From Psettodes erumei (taxonomy: Eukaryota; Chordata; Actinopteri; Pleuronectiformes; Psettodidae), in the NCBI GenBank assembly GCA_016785225.1, contig JAFBJZ010000422.1, positions 2,286,001 to 2,350,000 of the forward strand: 64,000 nucleotides of DNA, in the 5' to 3' direction. A program made the position numbers and the translations under genes. Position 1 is the first letter of the stretch. Each line of letters begins with the position of its first letter. Of this stretch, positions 11,541-22,661 are shown one piece after another. The notes under the pieces were generated by a model. It was not told where the DNA came from. It saw only the letters and a list, made by a program, of their open reading frames with translations, and did not search any database.

Positions 11541-12310
11541 ACGAAAGAGAGATAACCCCTGGCACTTTCCCAGAGGCTGAGGCGGCATTTCTGATGATGG
11601 CTTAAATCAGAGAAAAGCAACAAAAATGGACTATCGCCACAATTACAAATGGATTAGTAGCATTGTGGTTGTTATCCTTCAGGACCTGGAACACATTTGG
11701 AAACAGGCCTTCCTTTTATTTCTGCTTTGTAATGTACGCTCATCCACTGCGGACACAACGGCAGGATGAAAAAATGTTGCTTTTAGGTTGGCTTGACATC
11801 GGGGCTGTTCATCAAAGTTTAATGAGATCTAAACAATGCAATGATATTTCGGCAGCTCGGCGAGGGCCGCCTCCAATGATACACACCATCAATAAAACAT
11901 CATCACAGGATAATGACATCCCCGACAGTCGTCACCTACAGCCAGTCCACTGGACTGACTGACAGATACACAGGCAAATAAATAAATCTGACCTCCAGCA
12001 CTAAGGGTATTTCACTTAGAGCTGCCAGACGGGCCCTGCACCCAAAAAAAGGTGTTTATTAACAAGCCCACCCTAAAAAAATAAATTAGAAGCGGCCCTC
12101 CCTGCCTATCTCCTGCGAATCAAACCCTAAAAGATTATTCCACATAATTATACTAAAGGGCAATTGGTTGATATGTGGCAGGGTCGGAGGTCGTGGCCTG
12201 GTAGAAGCAATCTGTAGGCTGTGGTTGGCGGGCGGTAATACGCAGCCAGGCGTCAGCCTCTAACCCTATTCCCCAGGCTGATTGCTACCTGTCACCTCCC
12301 TTCAACTCAT
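11540..12310. promoter_or_regulatory. Candidate conserved non-coding element cluster
   Basis: One of the longest repeat-poor blocks. Part one (11,540-11,960) is uniform complex sequence with CACAATTAC, ATCAAAG and AATGATA words. Part two (12,050-12,310) carries ACATAATTATAC and GCAATTGGTTGATATG words and a GGCGGTAATACGC core. The dense mix of A/T homeodomain cores and GC words is typical of ancient vertebrate enhancers. Conservation is untested. Confidence 0.4.
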
Positions 12311-12423
12311 GTAAATTGCGTCTGCTTTCTGCAGGAGGGAGGGGGGTGGCTGGGGGGTGCGGATGGGGATATGTGGATTTTCAGCTGTATATGTGTGTAT
12401 GCATTTGTGAGTACATGTCTGCC

Positions 12424-12448
12424 TGTGTGTGTGCGTGTGTGTGTGTGT
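12424..12448 (+). repeat. Imperfect (TG)n microsatellite
   Basis: About 12 TG units with one GC interruption, preceded by looser TG-rich sequence from 12,390. Confidence 0.9.
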
Positions 12449-12489
12449 TTAAGTTGGGGCATGTGTCCACTCCGGCACCATCCTGCTGC

Positions 12490-12840
12490 TGCTGCTGGGC
12501 GGTAATGGCTTCTCGGGGCAATCAGAGAGAGACACTTTCTTGACTCATCTCCTTTAATGGCGTGTCCTCCTCAGGCTAAAATTGAACAGTCCCGACATGG
12601 CCTAAGGCGGCCGATGAAAATTCAATAATTCAGCTCGGTCAAAGGCGAGTCAGGTTTTTTTTCTTCTTTTTTGGGGGGAGATGGAGGAGTGTAATTACGC
12701 CGCACTAACGACATCTGGACAGGATGGTGCGTTTGTGTGTCAGTGAGGGTGCGGTGACGTGGTCCCTGGCAGCACCTCTCCCTCTTACACCCGGGTCCGA
12801 TCCACCCGGTCAAACCTCAGCACTGCTCAGATAAACAGGC
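12490..12840. promoter_or_regulatory. Candidate conserved non-coding element
   Basis: Repeat-poor sequence with CTTTAATGG near 12,551 and an AAAATTCAATAATTC stretch near 12,616, then a T-rich tract at 12,655-12,672. A minus-strand frame across it is not recognised. Enhancer-like texture only. Confidence 0.25.
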
Positions 12841-13640
12841 TCGTGTCATGAGCCGCTGGGCTTGACAACGGCAGTGACATTTTTGACATTTCCATACCCG
12901 CTGCAGATCGTCAGTCTCCAAGACGACATTCTGAATATGGCAGTTCAATCTCTTGTTAACTGCTCAGAGTAGAATAGAGTACTGAAAAACTGGATTCACT
13001 GAGATTATTTTGGAGTAACATTTCAGAAGGTTGGCTGCTAAATGCTGTCTTCAAGTTATCAGGAAACATAGATGCACGGCGAGAAAAATAATTACAAGTT
13101 AAGAAGATGAGTCATTATTTTATAGCTGAAGATAAAATCTTAGTGATTACAGAAAAAATCTGCTCACAGTAAATGTTTGTTCACAAAAAGCTGCAATAGA
13201 CTGTTTCAGGGATTAACCCATTCTTTGGAAATTTTAAAAATGATTTAACAATTTTGCCAATAGTGACAGGACTCAAACTTTTTTTGGTGGCTGTGGTTCA
13301 AATACTATTAGTTTAACACTAAATATATGAATCTGCATGAACTTATGCAATTTGCATCTAGCTTATTGTGTGTGTGTGTGTGTGTGTGTGTTTTCAAGAG
13401 AGCAGACATACAATTTTGTCACAAAATAATGAAGTGTACATTATGTATGGTTTATACGTTTCTATTGATTTTTTTTTCTCTGAATGTTTCATTTCCAGGG
13501 GAGAAAAAAGAGAGAAAGAGAGCGAAAGCATTTGAAATGAAGAATGGTTGTGACAGGGCGGCCCTATTGTGCTCTGTCAGTTTTTATATGACATTATTAT
13601 TCTTTGGGTTATAAATTCTGGCATGTTAAGATCTCCGACA
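12840..13640. other. AT-rich spacer with short GT tract
   Basis: AT-rich sequence carrying a (TG)12 microsatellite at 13,367-13,390 and a T run near 13,470. No gene or transposon recognised. Confidence 0.6.
13367..13390 (+). repeat. (TG)12 microsatellite
   Basis: A perfect TG tract of 12 units; it creates the Cys-Val run in the overlapping 95-codon open frame. Confidence 0.95.
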
Positions 13641-13985
13641 ACGACGACATAAAATTCAATCAATGACGCCTCCTTACCCCACCTCGACTCCCGGCCCCGC
13701 AGCTCGGCCCGCTGATAGTTCCTAAATCAAAGCCGATGGGATTCTGCATAATTGTGCGGCAGCAGTGGCCCGGCGTGGGGTCGCGAGCGGTGGCCGCGCG
13801 GCTTTATGGAGTTAATGTGAACGGCGGTGTAAAATACTGCTTCATAAAACAGCACACCGCTGACATATCGCCAAAGAAGGCCCATGTTTATTTATAACTG
13901 CTGCCGCTTGTACGGAGGCGGTGGCGGTCCATCACGCTGCCGCGGCGAAGGCCGAAGGTTCTAATCCACAGAAAGTAGGGCTGTG
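13640..13985. promoter_or_regulatory. CpG-dense candidate conserved element
   Basis: A hand count gives about 30 CpGs in some 290 bases, including GGTCGCGAGCGGTGGCCGCG near 13,780. AT-rich enhancer words are interleaved: GCATAATTGTGCGG near 13,746, GGAGTTAATGTG near 13,808 and CATGTTTATTTATAACTG near 13,882. Strong CpG retention beside conserved-looking AT words suggests an unmethylated regulatory core. No gene start, TATA box or first exon is evident. Confidence 0.4.
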
Positions 13986-14200
13986 GGGGTTTTTATTCAG
14001 GATTAAAACAGGAATTTTAAAATGGTACAACACATTTCTGGGGCCAAAGAGTCAGAGTCAACTAATGAAACTCATTAATGAGCAAATGTTTACGTTAAAC
14101 TAAAAAAAATCCTGTACAAGAGATTTAATGTTGTATCATTACAAGACCATACACATGTCACACTGATGAAGAGAATTACAAAGGCACAATCTACCAGATG

Positions 14201-14227
14201 CCCCCCCAAAAAAAAAAAAAAAAAAAA
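14201..14227 (+). repeat. C7-A20 homopolymer tract
   Basis: Seven C are followed by 20 A. It could be the poly(A) end of an old retrotransposed sequence, but no element body is recognisable upstream, so slippage is as likely. Confidence 0.85.
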
Positions 14228-14239
14228 GTTTGGGAAATC

Positions 14240-14640
14240 ATTACAACAATGCATTGTGTGTTTAACGGTGTGTTTGCGTGTTGCGTGCTTGTGGACCGCT
14301 CCTCCATCTGCATGCCGCTGCTCGCCTGCCCGCTGATTGCTTTGATTGATCATTATCTGATGGCATCTTAATTAGAATGCTAATGAGGGGGAGGTTTTGC
14401 GCGCGGCCCGTCTCCTCTTCCGTGCCTCGTCTGTGGAATGAGGCATAATGGAAATGCACTAATGGAAATGACACGGGCGACGTGGGATGGATGATCCCCC
14501 AGTTAATAATTCCAATCTGTTAATCAATGGCCTGGTCGATTGGCTGCCGAGCCGAACGGCAACACAAACCTGCGAAAAACACTCGGCGTCAGCAACCTGG
14601 GTGAAAGGGATTGTGGGCGATGACAGTGATTTGGGGTTGT
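14240..14640. promoter_or_regulatory. Candidate enhancer with PBX/HOX and TAATTA words
   Basis: TGATTGAT at 14,343-14,350 fits the PBX/HOX octamer TGATNNAT. TAATTAG follows at 14,369-14,375 and CTAATGAG at 14,379. Further on are GTTAATAATTCC and CTGTTAATCAATGGCC (14,503-14,532). The motif density over 200 bases is high and repeat-free. Motifs are seen; enhancer function is inferred. Confidence 0.4.
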
Positions 14641-14919
14641 GGCTGATTGAGTAGGTTGCATGGTGTGTCTTTATTCATCTCTGTTTCCTTAGATTAATGT
14701 CAGTAACAGTGATCAGCGTGTACGCTCCTCATTACTGTACATAAAAGAGGAACATGGTGTCACTAACATCCTGACACTTTGCGGCTCTGTTCACAAGGTG
14801 AGACGAACATAGAAATACATCCTTTCTTTTTGGGTGACGCTTGTGGGGCGGGTTTGTTTGAGATTGGCGCGTGGAACGGGGGAAAAAAAATGTCTTAACA
14901 GCATAATAACAAAAGTTTA

Positions 14920-15360
14920 TGTTCATCTGGGGCGAGGCCCTCTGTTTTCTCGCCAGGCGCTGACTGTGAAGTCTTTATTCTGCGAGTCGGCGGCGCGCCG
15001 CACCCTTAAAAAGGTTATTATGTTCCCTCGCTGTGGCAGCACCGGCCCACGGAGCGCTGATATTGTGACGGGGGTCGCCCGTACCACATTAGAGCCAATA
15101 AATGTGCGTTGGCACTTCCTCAATTTAAAGTAAAGCCCCCTTTCCCTTCTACCTCCCTTCTTCATTCCTAATAGGGTATTCCAGCAACGCATCTAATAAG
15201 TTGTGGGATATCTGCCGCGGGATAGGTCTGAATATTTCTCTTCTCTCTATCTGCAGTCGTTGCACTGGGAATTTGTCATCTGGCAGCTGTTACTTCATCT
15301 TCTTTTGTAATTAATGGTTTGTACCTGCTCGTGGCCACTGTGTTCATCTTTTCTATGTTA
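14920..15360. promoter_or_regulatory. Candidate conserved non-coding element cluster
   Basis: CpG-rich first half (CGGCGGCGCGCCGC near 14,988) with AGAGCCAATAAATGTG near 15,090, then ATCTAATAAG and TTGTAATTAATGG near 15,305. A strong-looking splice acceptor (pyrimidine tract then CTGCAG at 15,251-15,256) is present but no open frame with a donor follows. I read it as regulatory. Confidence 0.35.
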
Positions 15361-15640
15361 TATTAATTACAATTTCAGACATTTAACTTTTGACGCTTAC
15401 TTAAATTCACACGCTCCAGTTGTGTTTCTGCAGCGATATCGCACTGCAAACATGTTTTACCTGCCGTCTTAAAGTGCAGGTCCGATGTGCTTATTGTGGC
15501 TTCTAAAGAAGTTAAGGTTGGAGAATCTAAACACATTCTAAGCTGGGTTATTCTCCGATGCCTATCATGGGAGCTAATATCAACCTCGGGGATCATCCAA
15601 AGCCCACTGGGTCTGCAGAGGACTCCAAATTCATGAGGAT
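15360..15640. other. Short non-coding stretch
   Basis: Repeat-free, with open frames of 73 and 89 codons that I do not recognise. Nothing firm. Confidence 0.4.
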
Positions 15641-15642
15641 GA

Positions 15643-15666
15643 TGTGTGTGTGTGTGTGTGTGTGTG
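15643..15666 (+). repeat. (TG)12 microsatellite
   Basis: A perfect TG tract of 12 units. A CA tract lies 115 bases downstream, so the two are inverted relative to each other. Confidence 0.95.
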
Positions 15667-15781
15667 AAAGGCGCAGAAATAGAGATTTAATGATACTGTG
15701 CTCACCTGTGAACACTAACAACCCGTACGGCAGGTTTCAACTTGCTCCTGCAAGGAGCAGTGAGGCCATGAATAATTACCC

Positions 15782-15800
15782 CACACACACACACACACAC
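15782..15800 (+). repeat. (CA)9 microsatellite
   Basis: A perfect CA tract. With the TG tract at 15,643 it forms an inverted pair that could fold as a TG/CA stem. Confidence 0.93.
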
Positions 15801-15956
15801 CTTCAGCCTCGCATCGAAAGTGTGTAAGTAATGAAGAACATCCTCCAGCGGCGGGACAAGCACTTTCAATGACTGATTGGTGATTGATTGCCCGCAGAGC
15901 ACCTCCCTAACGGTCACCGTGTGAGGCTTTTTCTTTTTATCTTTTTTCATCCTTAC

Positions 15957-15973
15957 AGAGAGAGAGAGAGAGA
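15957..15973 (+). repeat. (AG)8 microsatellite
   Basis: Short AG tract of eight units, followed by an imperfect A/G-rich continuation. Confidence 0.9.
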
Positions 15974-16029
15974 AGGAGCATGAATTCATTAAATGTGCCA
16001 AACCCTTGCCTCTAAAATTGATCCCCCCC

Positions 16030-16830
16030 TTTTTTTTTTTCGCCTGATCTCATCTGTATTCCAGATCCATTCCCAGATGATACCGCCTCGATCAAGAGGC
16101 AAATGCAATAGAATCATAAATCTCCTTTAAAATATCCCGCTTTGGAACATGTGCACGTTTTGGTGCGATACGACAGGAGCCGATGAAATGAAGCTCGTGC
16201 AAACGGTTTGTTTTTCAGTCCGTTCTGTCTGAAAACGGCTGATGAAGTAAACACATTTTATTTGCTTCTCAGCGCGTCTTTTAACGCTCTTCACGGGGTC
16301 GGGCCAAGACGAACCATCTGCCCTCCCTCTCCTACCATTAACATTGATGGTAGTTTAAATAGCTGTGCAGAAAGGCTTCAAATGTACTACCCCCCCGTCT
16401 GAGTCAATTATCCAAACGATATATCCCACCTTCTCCAATTGCCCCTGCACAGCAAGAGCGATGTGACACTTCCTTCCTCCCAGCGATCCAGTGGCACAGT
16501 CCAGCAGTCTCTGGTCAGCACGCCGTGTCTTTCTTAAACACGCATTGATTCCAAGGCGTCCCCGCATTAAACATTAACAGGGGGCGGACCCCTCGTCATG
16601 AACACCAGGGGCAATTAATAGAGCGGTAATGGTGAGGGAGGGGGCCGGGGTGGGGGGTGACAGATCGCTCAGACGGCGCTGAGCGATGACCGCCTCGCCG
16701 CCACCTGTTTGGTGCGGAGGGAAATGAAGTCGAACCTTGGCACCCCCGCTGCGAGACGCTGATTGAAATTTACAAGGCTGCACGCACGCCACTGACAGCC
16801 ATGTCAGATCGCCAGACGTGTAATAAGTAA
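16030..16830. promoter_or_regulatory. Candidate conserved non-coding element cluster
   Basis: About 800 bases of complex sequence, repeat-poor apart from a T10 run near 16,030 and short G runs near 16,650. Words such as GGGGCAATTAATAGAGCGG (near 16,610), TGATTGAAATTTAC (near 16,760) and CGATATATCCC are typical of old enhancers. No coding signal is recognised. Confidence 0.33.
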
Positions 16831-17089
16831 AGCATGCTTCGTGCTAAAGACTGGGGGGGGGCTGTGGGACATTAGAGGAGGGCAAGAAATAACTTATTAG
16901 CAGAGGAAGGGGGAGTGTCATTGGCTCTGAATAAAGACAGATATTTAATAAACACAGAAAAAATGATGATAGTAGACATCAGACGGCTTTTTTCTTCTTC
17001 ATGTTTCCACAAAAAGAGGAAAGAGTTTTATACTTACATATATATGATCTCAGTAATAGAAGTCATAACCTGTGTCTGAAGAAATCCAT

Positions 17090-17975
17090 ATTGTTTGTTG
17101 CCACAGACTCTTTACTTCAGGACAGACCTCGTGCTCTCTTTGACCAGGGGGCCGTGAAAAGAGCCCCCGTTCCTAACGTCTTCCTCCTTTTGTCATTTGC
17201 TCGCTCTAACAAGGCTTGACACGTCTAAAGTGGCCCTGTTTGTTCTCCTTTATCAGGCAGCCGGCTCCCGGCCTCTCGTATTCAACACACACTACAGTGG
17301 AACCAGATGTCCTTTTGCCAGCGGCACAACTTTCAAGTTGACAAGGCCCCCCCAGAGAACGGGGGATGGATCGGTGGCAGGCAGAATTTGTGACTAATAG
17401 CCAGTTTGATGTGACAGGCCCCCGCCGTCTGGGGAAATTGAGGCGCTCTCCGTGTCGATACCTTTTGTGTCTCGCTCAGTTGTAGGTTATTGTTGGCCGG
17501 CCTTGGGGACCCGGGGCCGGGCCGGTTTACATTGCAGACACTACGTGGTCAGCACCAACTTTTTTATTGCGGGTATTGATTGGTCCCGGCCGCCCCGCTG
17601 TGGCTAATTTGCTTGTTAACATAAATTTGTCAGGGAGCAAAGGGGGGTGGGGGAGGTTTTCTTCAGCCTGAAGTGCCCCCCCCCCTTTTTTATCTCCACA
17701 CTGTGTCATCCCAGACACTTACTTCCAGCCATATTTTCTTGTTTGGCTCCTTGTTGGTCTCCGGTCCAATACAAGGGGCCTGTTTATTACACAACTAGTT
17801 GTTAAGCTGTCGTTTAATCAATACAGCCCCCACCCCCCCACCCCCACCACTGGAATTAAACACGAGTTAAACACAAACCGCACATAATGACCTTTTTATG
17901 GGACCCACTCAGCCAATGAAATTAACACCAGAGACTGTCCATTTATACCTATAAGCCTGCGTAAGTCATTAACTT
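17090..17975. promoter_or_regulatory. Candidate conserved non-coding element cluster
   Basis: A nearly 900-base enhancer-like block. Notable parts: the CpG-bearing segment 17,395-17,640, with GGTTATTGTTGGCCGGCC near 17,487 and GCTAATTTGCTTG near 17,602, and 17,780-17,830, with CAACTAGTTGTTAAGC and GTTTAATCAATAC. C-rich tracts at 17,677-17,687 and 17,826-17,850 are embedded. Regulatory role inferred. Confidence 0.37.
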
Positions 17976-18159
17976 CAGAAAATATCATTTTAAATGACAA
18001 CACATGGCAGTCAGCGGGGGCCACACACTTTCTGCCCCCGCCCTCGCTCGCTCGCTCTCCCTCATATGTTGAGACTGTCAGCGCGCGGAGGAATGCCGTG
18101 GCTTTCTAACTAACAACAGACTGAATATATCTGCGAGAGAAGAAGAAGAAGAGGAAGAG

Positions 18160-18560
18160 GAGGCATGAATTTTATATTAAATTCCTTTGGCTAATCCAGG
18201 TCGCTGTTCGGTCCAGACTGAGTTTAGGCAAAATATTAATAATGCATTGAAAGGAGCTTATTTTCTTCCTCCTGGAAAGGGTTTAGGAGACTGGTACTTT
18301 CTCAAGTTATGCATCTTGGTTATTTGTAAGCACCCAATAACTAAGCAGGTGACAGTTCATTTTATGAGATCTTAAGCCTGCCGAAGCCTGAGAACGCCCC
18401 TGGTTGGATCTCCTCATACAACAGAGAGGCGGTATGAAAAGGAGATAATGAATTGGTGGAATATCTTCCTCCTGTTCCTTTGCATCCTTGAATGCCGCCG
18501 CCCGAGGCGTTTCCTGAACCTTCGACGAGCCGGCGTGCATTTCTGTAAACAGCCGTTCCC
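18160..18560. promoter_or_regulatory. Candidate conserved non-coding element
   Basis: Repeat-poor sequence after a GAA/GGA tract (18,139-18,163), with AAAATATTAATAATGC near 18,230 and several CpGs at 18,495-18,535. Plus- and minus-strand open frames overlap here and none is recognised. Confidence 0.27.
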
Positions 18561-19285
18561 ATCGACTGCCCAGTTATCTCACGTTTTGCTTCAAATTCAC
18601 TGAACATCCAACTTCTTTTTTGTAATCTGTCAGAAAATGTTGTTGGTGGATGTACTCAGGGAAGCACTAAGTGGATTTGTCTGGCACAGACACATATGAA
18701 ACACTATAAACAGCACTTACTGTCACAGTGTTGAACTGTTTTCACATGCCCAGCAGTGATTTGGGCTGTTTTCTCAGTCTGACTGCACAAGCCTTAGCTG
18801 TCTTTGCCTCGTCTCTGGGAAGTATAATTTTGGTTTTGGGAGCCGCTGCCGCTCCTGTGGTAGTTTGGGTGGTGGGGGGGGGGGGGGGTGGGGGTGCGAC
18901 GACGACGACGACATGGCAGGGAAGCTGTCTAATATGACGCACTGTCTATGCCCCCCAGCATGACACATGTGCACAGACTCATCCCATGTCCCCCTCTCTC
19001 TGATCGGTGTAAGGTTTCCCAGCATGCCGCAGCCGCTGAGGGGGGGGGCAGCGGCGGCAGACGTGGTGGCATAAGCCAAGGGTGACTGCAGCAACAACTG
19101 GCACGAGATGCCATAGAAACATCAATAATATTTCATCTGGCAGTTGAAATTAATCATATCGGGGGTACAGCTCATTTTTAAGCTGTAAACCAGTGAGATG
19201 TTTCATAATATTACTGTAAAACAACTGAAGAAAATACTAACAATGTTATAAAGGCCTAATAATAAAGATAACTATGAGTAAAAAA
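18560..19285. other. Repeat-bearing spacer
   Basis: Holds a G15 run at 18,874-18,888 and a short ACG tract (18,898-18,912). These give Gly/Thr or Pro/Val low-complexity open frames on both strands. Nothing else is recognised. Confidence 0.55.
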
Positions 19286-19440
19286 ATGATTACTTTCTTT
19301 AAGGTTATTAATCGATCAATCACGGACAGGATGGAACCACCATGTAAATGAGTTTTTGCAGCCAATGACTTTTCTGTTGCTTGACTAATCGATTAATTCA
19401 ATAATCATTTAATTTCTAATTTCTAATATGAACTTTCCTG
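19285..19440. mobile_element. Decayed teleost AT-rich interspersed repeat, copy 1
   Basis: ATTAATCGATCAATC near 19,308 and TTGACTAATCGATTAATTC near 19,381 recall the ends of a very common fish repeat whose arms are built from ATCGATTAATCG words. The middle is lost or too decayed to align by eye. It is non-coding and too degraded to move. Family name is not assigned. Confidence 0.45.
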
Positions 19441-21150
19441 ATAAAACTACGTGGAGTATGTCAGGTGACGTGTCTCGAACCGGACACAGAGGTAAACAGT
19501 GACCGTTTAAACGCTCCCCTCGGGGGGTTGCATACTTTAACCTCGCCACGACCCCAACCTGGCCATAACCCTGACCTTCATCTGACCCCCGACCTCTAAA
19601 TTTAACCCTAACACCAACTCTGGGCCCGGCCCGCACCCTTCAACCTGGCGGCGGCCCGTGCCTCCGAGGCACATCTGCTTTGAGATCCAGCCTTTCGAGC
19701 GAGCAGAAGAAAGACGGCGAAATCTGACCCCCACGTAAAATCCGCTCAATATCTCAGTGATCCGCTACCGTGAGACAAATGTTGATCTTTTTCGTCGCTC
19801 AAGCAAAAACAGCAGCGTGGCCGGCAGTTCACACGTTCATGGAGGAGTTGTCAGGCTGCTATTTTTTGTCAATAACAGAAGAAATATGCATTTCATGGCT
19901 GGTGTATTTTATTTAAATCAATTTTAAGTGCATTTTTGTTGCATATTTCTGGAGTTATTCAAGTATTTGGGATTAATTCTTTATCTCTTCTGGTATTGTC
20001 TTGCCCCACATGCTCAGATTTACAGAAAAAAATTCCTGGAAAATACGGATGGCCCAATAACATCAGCTCCAGTTTCAACAAATCAGAAGTGTAATCTGCG
20101 CACTCACAGTCCCTTGTAAGGACGAGTATTTATCTCGTCTTAAAGCAGTCTACACATTCACCATTTCACCAAATCTACCACCACAGGTCGGCCTCTGCTG
20201 GCTCATCTCGATCGCGGTGGTCTTTTTGATACATGGACATGTGGACTGGCCCAGGAGCGAGAGAACAGAAATAAATTTCCCCTCCTTTTCCCTGTGTCCC
20301 TGCGACTCCCGAGACTGAGCCGTACTTTTCATCCCGGCTTCGGAAATACTCCCCTGCGGCTTTTGGCTTTAGTTCCTTCGCGGCCTAAATCTCTGGACCC
20401 CAGAGCGAGCATGTGCCTGGGTTTCAATGGGTGGTCACCAGGAAAGTTGTAGAACACAAGAAAGAGAGCATACAGTTTGAGACTGAAAAAAAGAGAGAAG
20501 GAATACCGCTGCATTAAGCAGACATCCTTAAAAAAAAAACCAAAAAAGAAACCCTCCCTTTTGAATCCAGATGCTCATATTGCATCTGACAGTTGTTGGG
20601 CGGTAAAGTTCAGGCTTTAAAGCAACTGGCTTTCTGTTTCTGTTTTCAGCTTTAGCCTCCTCCACTGTAATGAAAGCAAAACAGTAGAAAATTCCCACAT
20701 TATTAAATAAAACATGGCGATGGCCAGGGGCCAAACATTGTCACGCTAACAGGAGCGGTGCACACAGTGATACTCTGCTCTGTTATAATTTGAGTGGCGC
20801 AGGATGTGTTAAATATTACAAGTTAAGTAAGACGTTATGACATGAAAATTGACATCTTATGTAAAAGGTAAAAATTTCAATCTTTAGATTTCCGTCATTT
20901 TTCGACTGTTCATTGTTGCTCCTGATCGTGGGTTGACAGGACACGACTCCCAGCTTCAAAGACATGAAATGAATTATTTGGTGTCAATAGTTTACACGTC
21001 AACGCTCTGCTCGCCAATCAGTTTTTGCAGCCATGTTAGCAATTGGTAACCCCCCCCCAGTCCAGCCGGGGTCATCCGGGGGTCACCATTACAGCTCCCT
21101 GACCTTGGCCGGAGCGGTCCATTAATGAGACAGCTGTGAATCTGATGCAG
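19440..21150. other. Non-coding stretch, no firm feature
   Basis: Mixed sequence with short unrecognised open frames. A CpG-bearing part at 19,440-19,760 gives Arg-rich minus-strand frames without family resemblance. The A-rich tract near 20,530 is simple sequence. Confidence 0.5.

Positions 21151-21154
<4 letters not shown>

Positions 21155-21186
<32 letters not shown>
21155..21186 (+). repeat. (GT)16 microsatellite
   Basis: A perfect GT tract of 16 units. Confidence 0.96.
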
Positions 21187-21188
<2 letters not shown>

Positions 21189-21235
21189 ACTGCCTGTTTG
21201 TTGACAGCAGCATCTGAGAAAGCACAATCATTTAG

Positions 21236-21470
21236 GCCATTTAGACCATGTAATTATTGTTATAAGTAATTAATCTGACAGTTTTTTACTCGTCTAATTG
21301 ACTAATTATTAACTGTGTAAATCATCAATCATCAGAACCCAATCTTCTTTGGTTTACAGTGACATAGGGCAGAGAAAAAAAAGATTAACTGGTTGTCAAA
21401 ATAGTTGCTGATAATTTTCCTGGCAGCCGACATCAACCAATTAATTGATGAATTGTTTTACCTCAGCATT
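21236..21470 (+). mobile_element. Decayed teleost AT-rich interspersed repeat, copy 2
   Basis: The clearest copy of this repeat. GTCAAAATAGTTGCTGAT near 21,395 leads to CCAATTAATTGATGAATTG near 21,437 in the expected order. An upstream GGTTTACAGTGACATAG part (near 21,350) also fits the consensus I remember. The body is internally shortened. It has no coding capacity and is presumably moved by proteins in trans. Confidence 0.6.
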
Positions 21471-21790
21471 TGTTCATCCCAGATTACAGAAGTCCCGTCT
21501 TTACGTGACCTTCCAATCGCTTGAAGCGGAAAGTGTGGAATAAATACGAAAACGTTTGGACAAAAAATCATGTGATCCAAGAAAGTTATCAGGGGAACGA
21601 CACGTAACAGAACAAATTGTGGTAAGTGTATTATAGCGATGTACCTGATGATAGTTTGTGCAGCAATGAGCGATTCAGAGATGTGATAATGAGACTCACG
21701 GCTTCCTGCCTGTGATGAGCAGCATTCCACACGACCCATGTGACAGAAATCAGAAAAACATTACTGCTTTCATGAAATGAAGACATGTTT
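21470..21790. other. Non-coding stretch, nothing recognised
   Basis: Mixed AT-rich sequence between a repeat copy and the next enhancer-like block. A 93-codon minus-strand frame is not recognised. Confidence 0.45.
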
Positions 21791-22020
21791 CCTGCCTGTC
21801 TTCCCAGGGTGCATCAGCGTCCTCCACCCTCCCTCTCTCCTCCTCGCTCGCTCGCTCTCTCGTCCTCGCGGCCTTATCGGAGGAATCCTGTCCGTAATGG
21901 AATCCAGATGGGAAGAGATGAGCAAACACAAGACATGGCAAAGATGGAGACATTAATTACCTTTTTTGAAACAGCACATTTTCCGAGGCCGGACTGGATG
22001 AATTTGAAATGAAAATAAAA
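21790..22020. promoter_or_regulatory. Candidate conserved non-coding element
   Basis: After a CTCG-repeat tract (21,843-21,858) the sequence becomes repeat-free, with CTTATCGGAGGAATCCTG near 21,873 and ACATTAATTACC near 21,950. Texture suggests an enhancer fragment. Confidence 0.27.
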
Positions 22021-22429
22021 GATATCCACTGATCACATCCTACACACTTTTGAGGCCAGGCGTAACAAAAAAAATGCTGCTCTATTTAAAGTTATGTTGC
22101 AGCGGTACACGGCCTCCTCCATCTTCGAAAACAATGCGAGAGAAATGATACGACAGAGATGTCGTGACGTGACGCACATCCTGGTTGCTGCTGGCATTTA
22201 TTCGATGATTACATTTTGGCCGTGATCTGACTCCAGTCCCACACTTGGCCGACTGAGCGGTGGAGTGGCGACATGCTACATTTCCTTGTTTAAAACGTGG
22301 GTTTGAAAGAGAAACAGAGTCGCGGGTCATCTTCTGGAAAATCCAGTAAATTCCAGCATGAAATGCACAGAAGCTACATTGCTTGAGAGGGCACTAGTTT
22401 GAAATCCACTGTATTGCAGTAACATTGTA

Positions 22430-22650
22430 ATAGCAGTATTGTATTATTGAACTCTTGAGTTGTCATTTTTATTATTTATTACATTTTCTGCTACTTATGT
22501 TTATTTGCACTATTGTGTTATTTTGCATTTTACTCTTTCCTTTCATTTAATCTTAGTTTCTTCATATTTGCCTGAGACCCAAGAATTTCATTGCCAATGA
22601 CTACAACTGTAATTGTTGTGCACATGACAATAAGGAACCTTGAACCCTCA
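22430..22650 (+). mobile_element. 3' tail of a decayed non-LTR retrotransposon or SINE
   Basis: T/A-rich lead-in, then AATTTCATTGCCAATGAC (near 22,584) and GTGCACATGACAATAAGG (near 22,619), ending in a short GAACCTTGAACC-type duplication. This order is the usual 3' end of a widespread fish retroelement, where the final short units act as the tail. No open frame or 5' body remains, so it is 5' truncated. Plus orientation follows from the tail. Confidence 0.55.
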
Positions 22651-22661
22651 AATCTTGCAAA

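Noticed and set aside
14201..14227. A20 tract as a processed pseudogene tail
   Set aside because: No gene-like or retroelement body precedes it, and the C7 run before it points to slippage.
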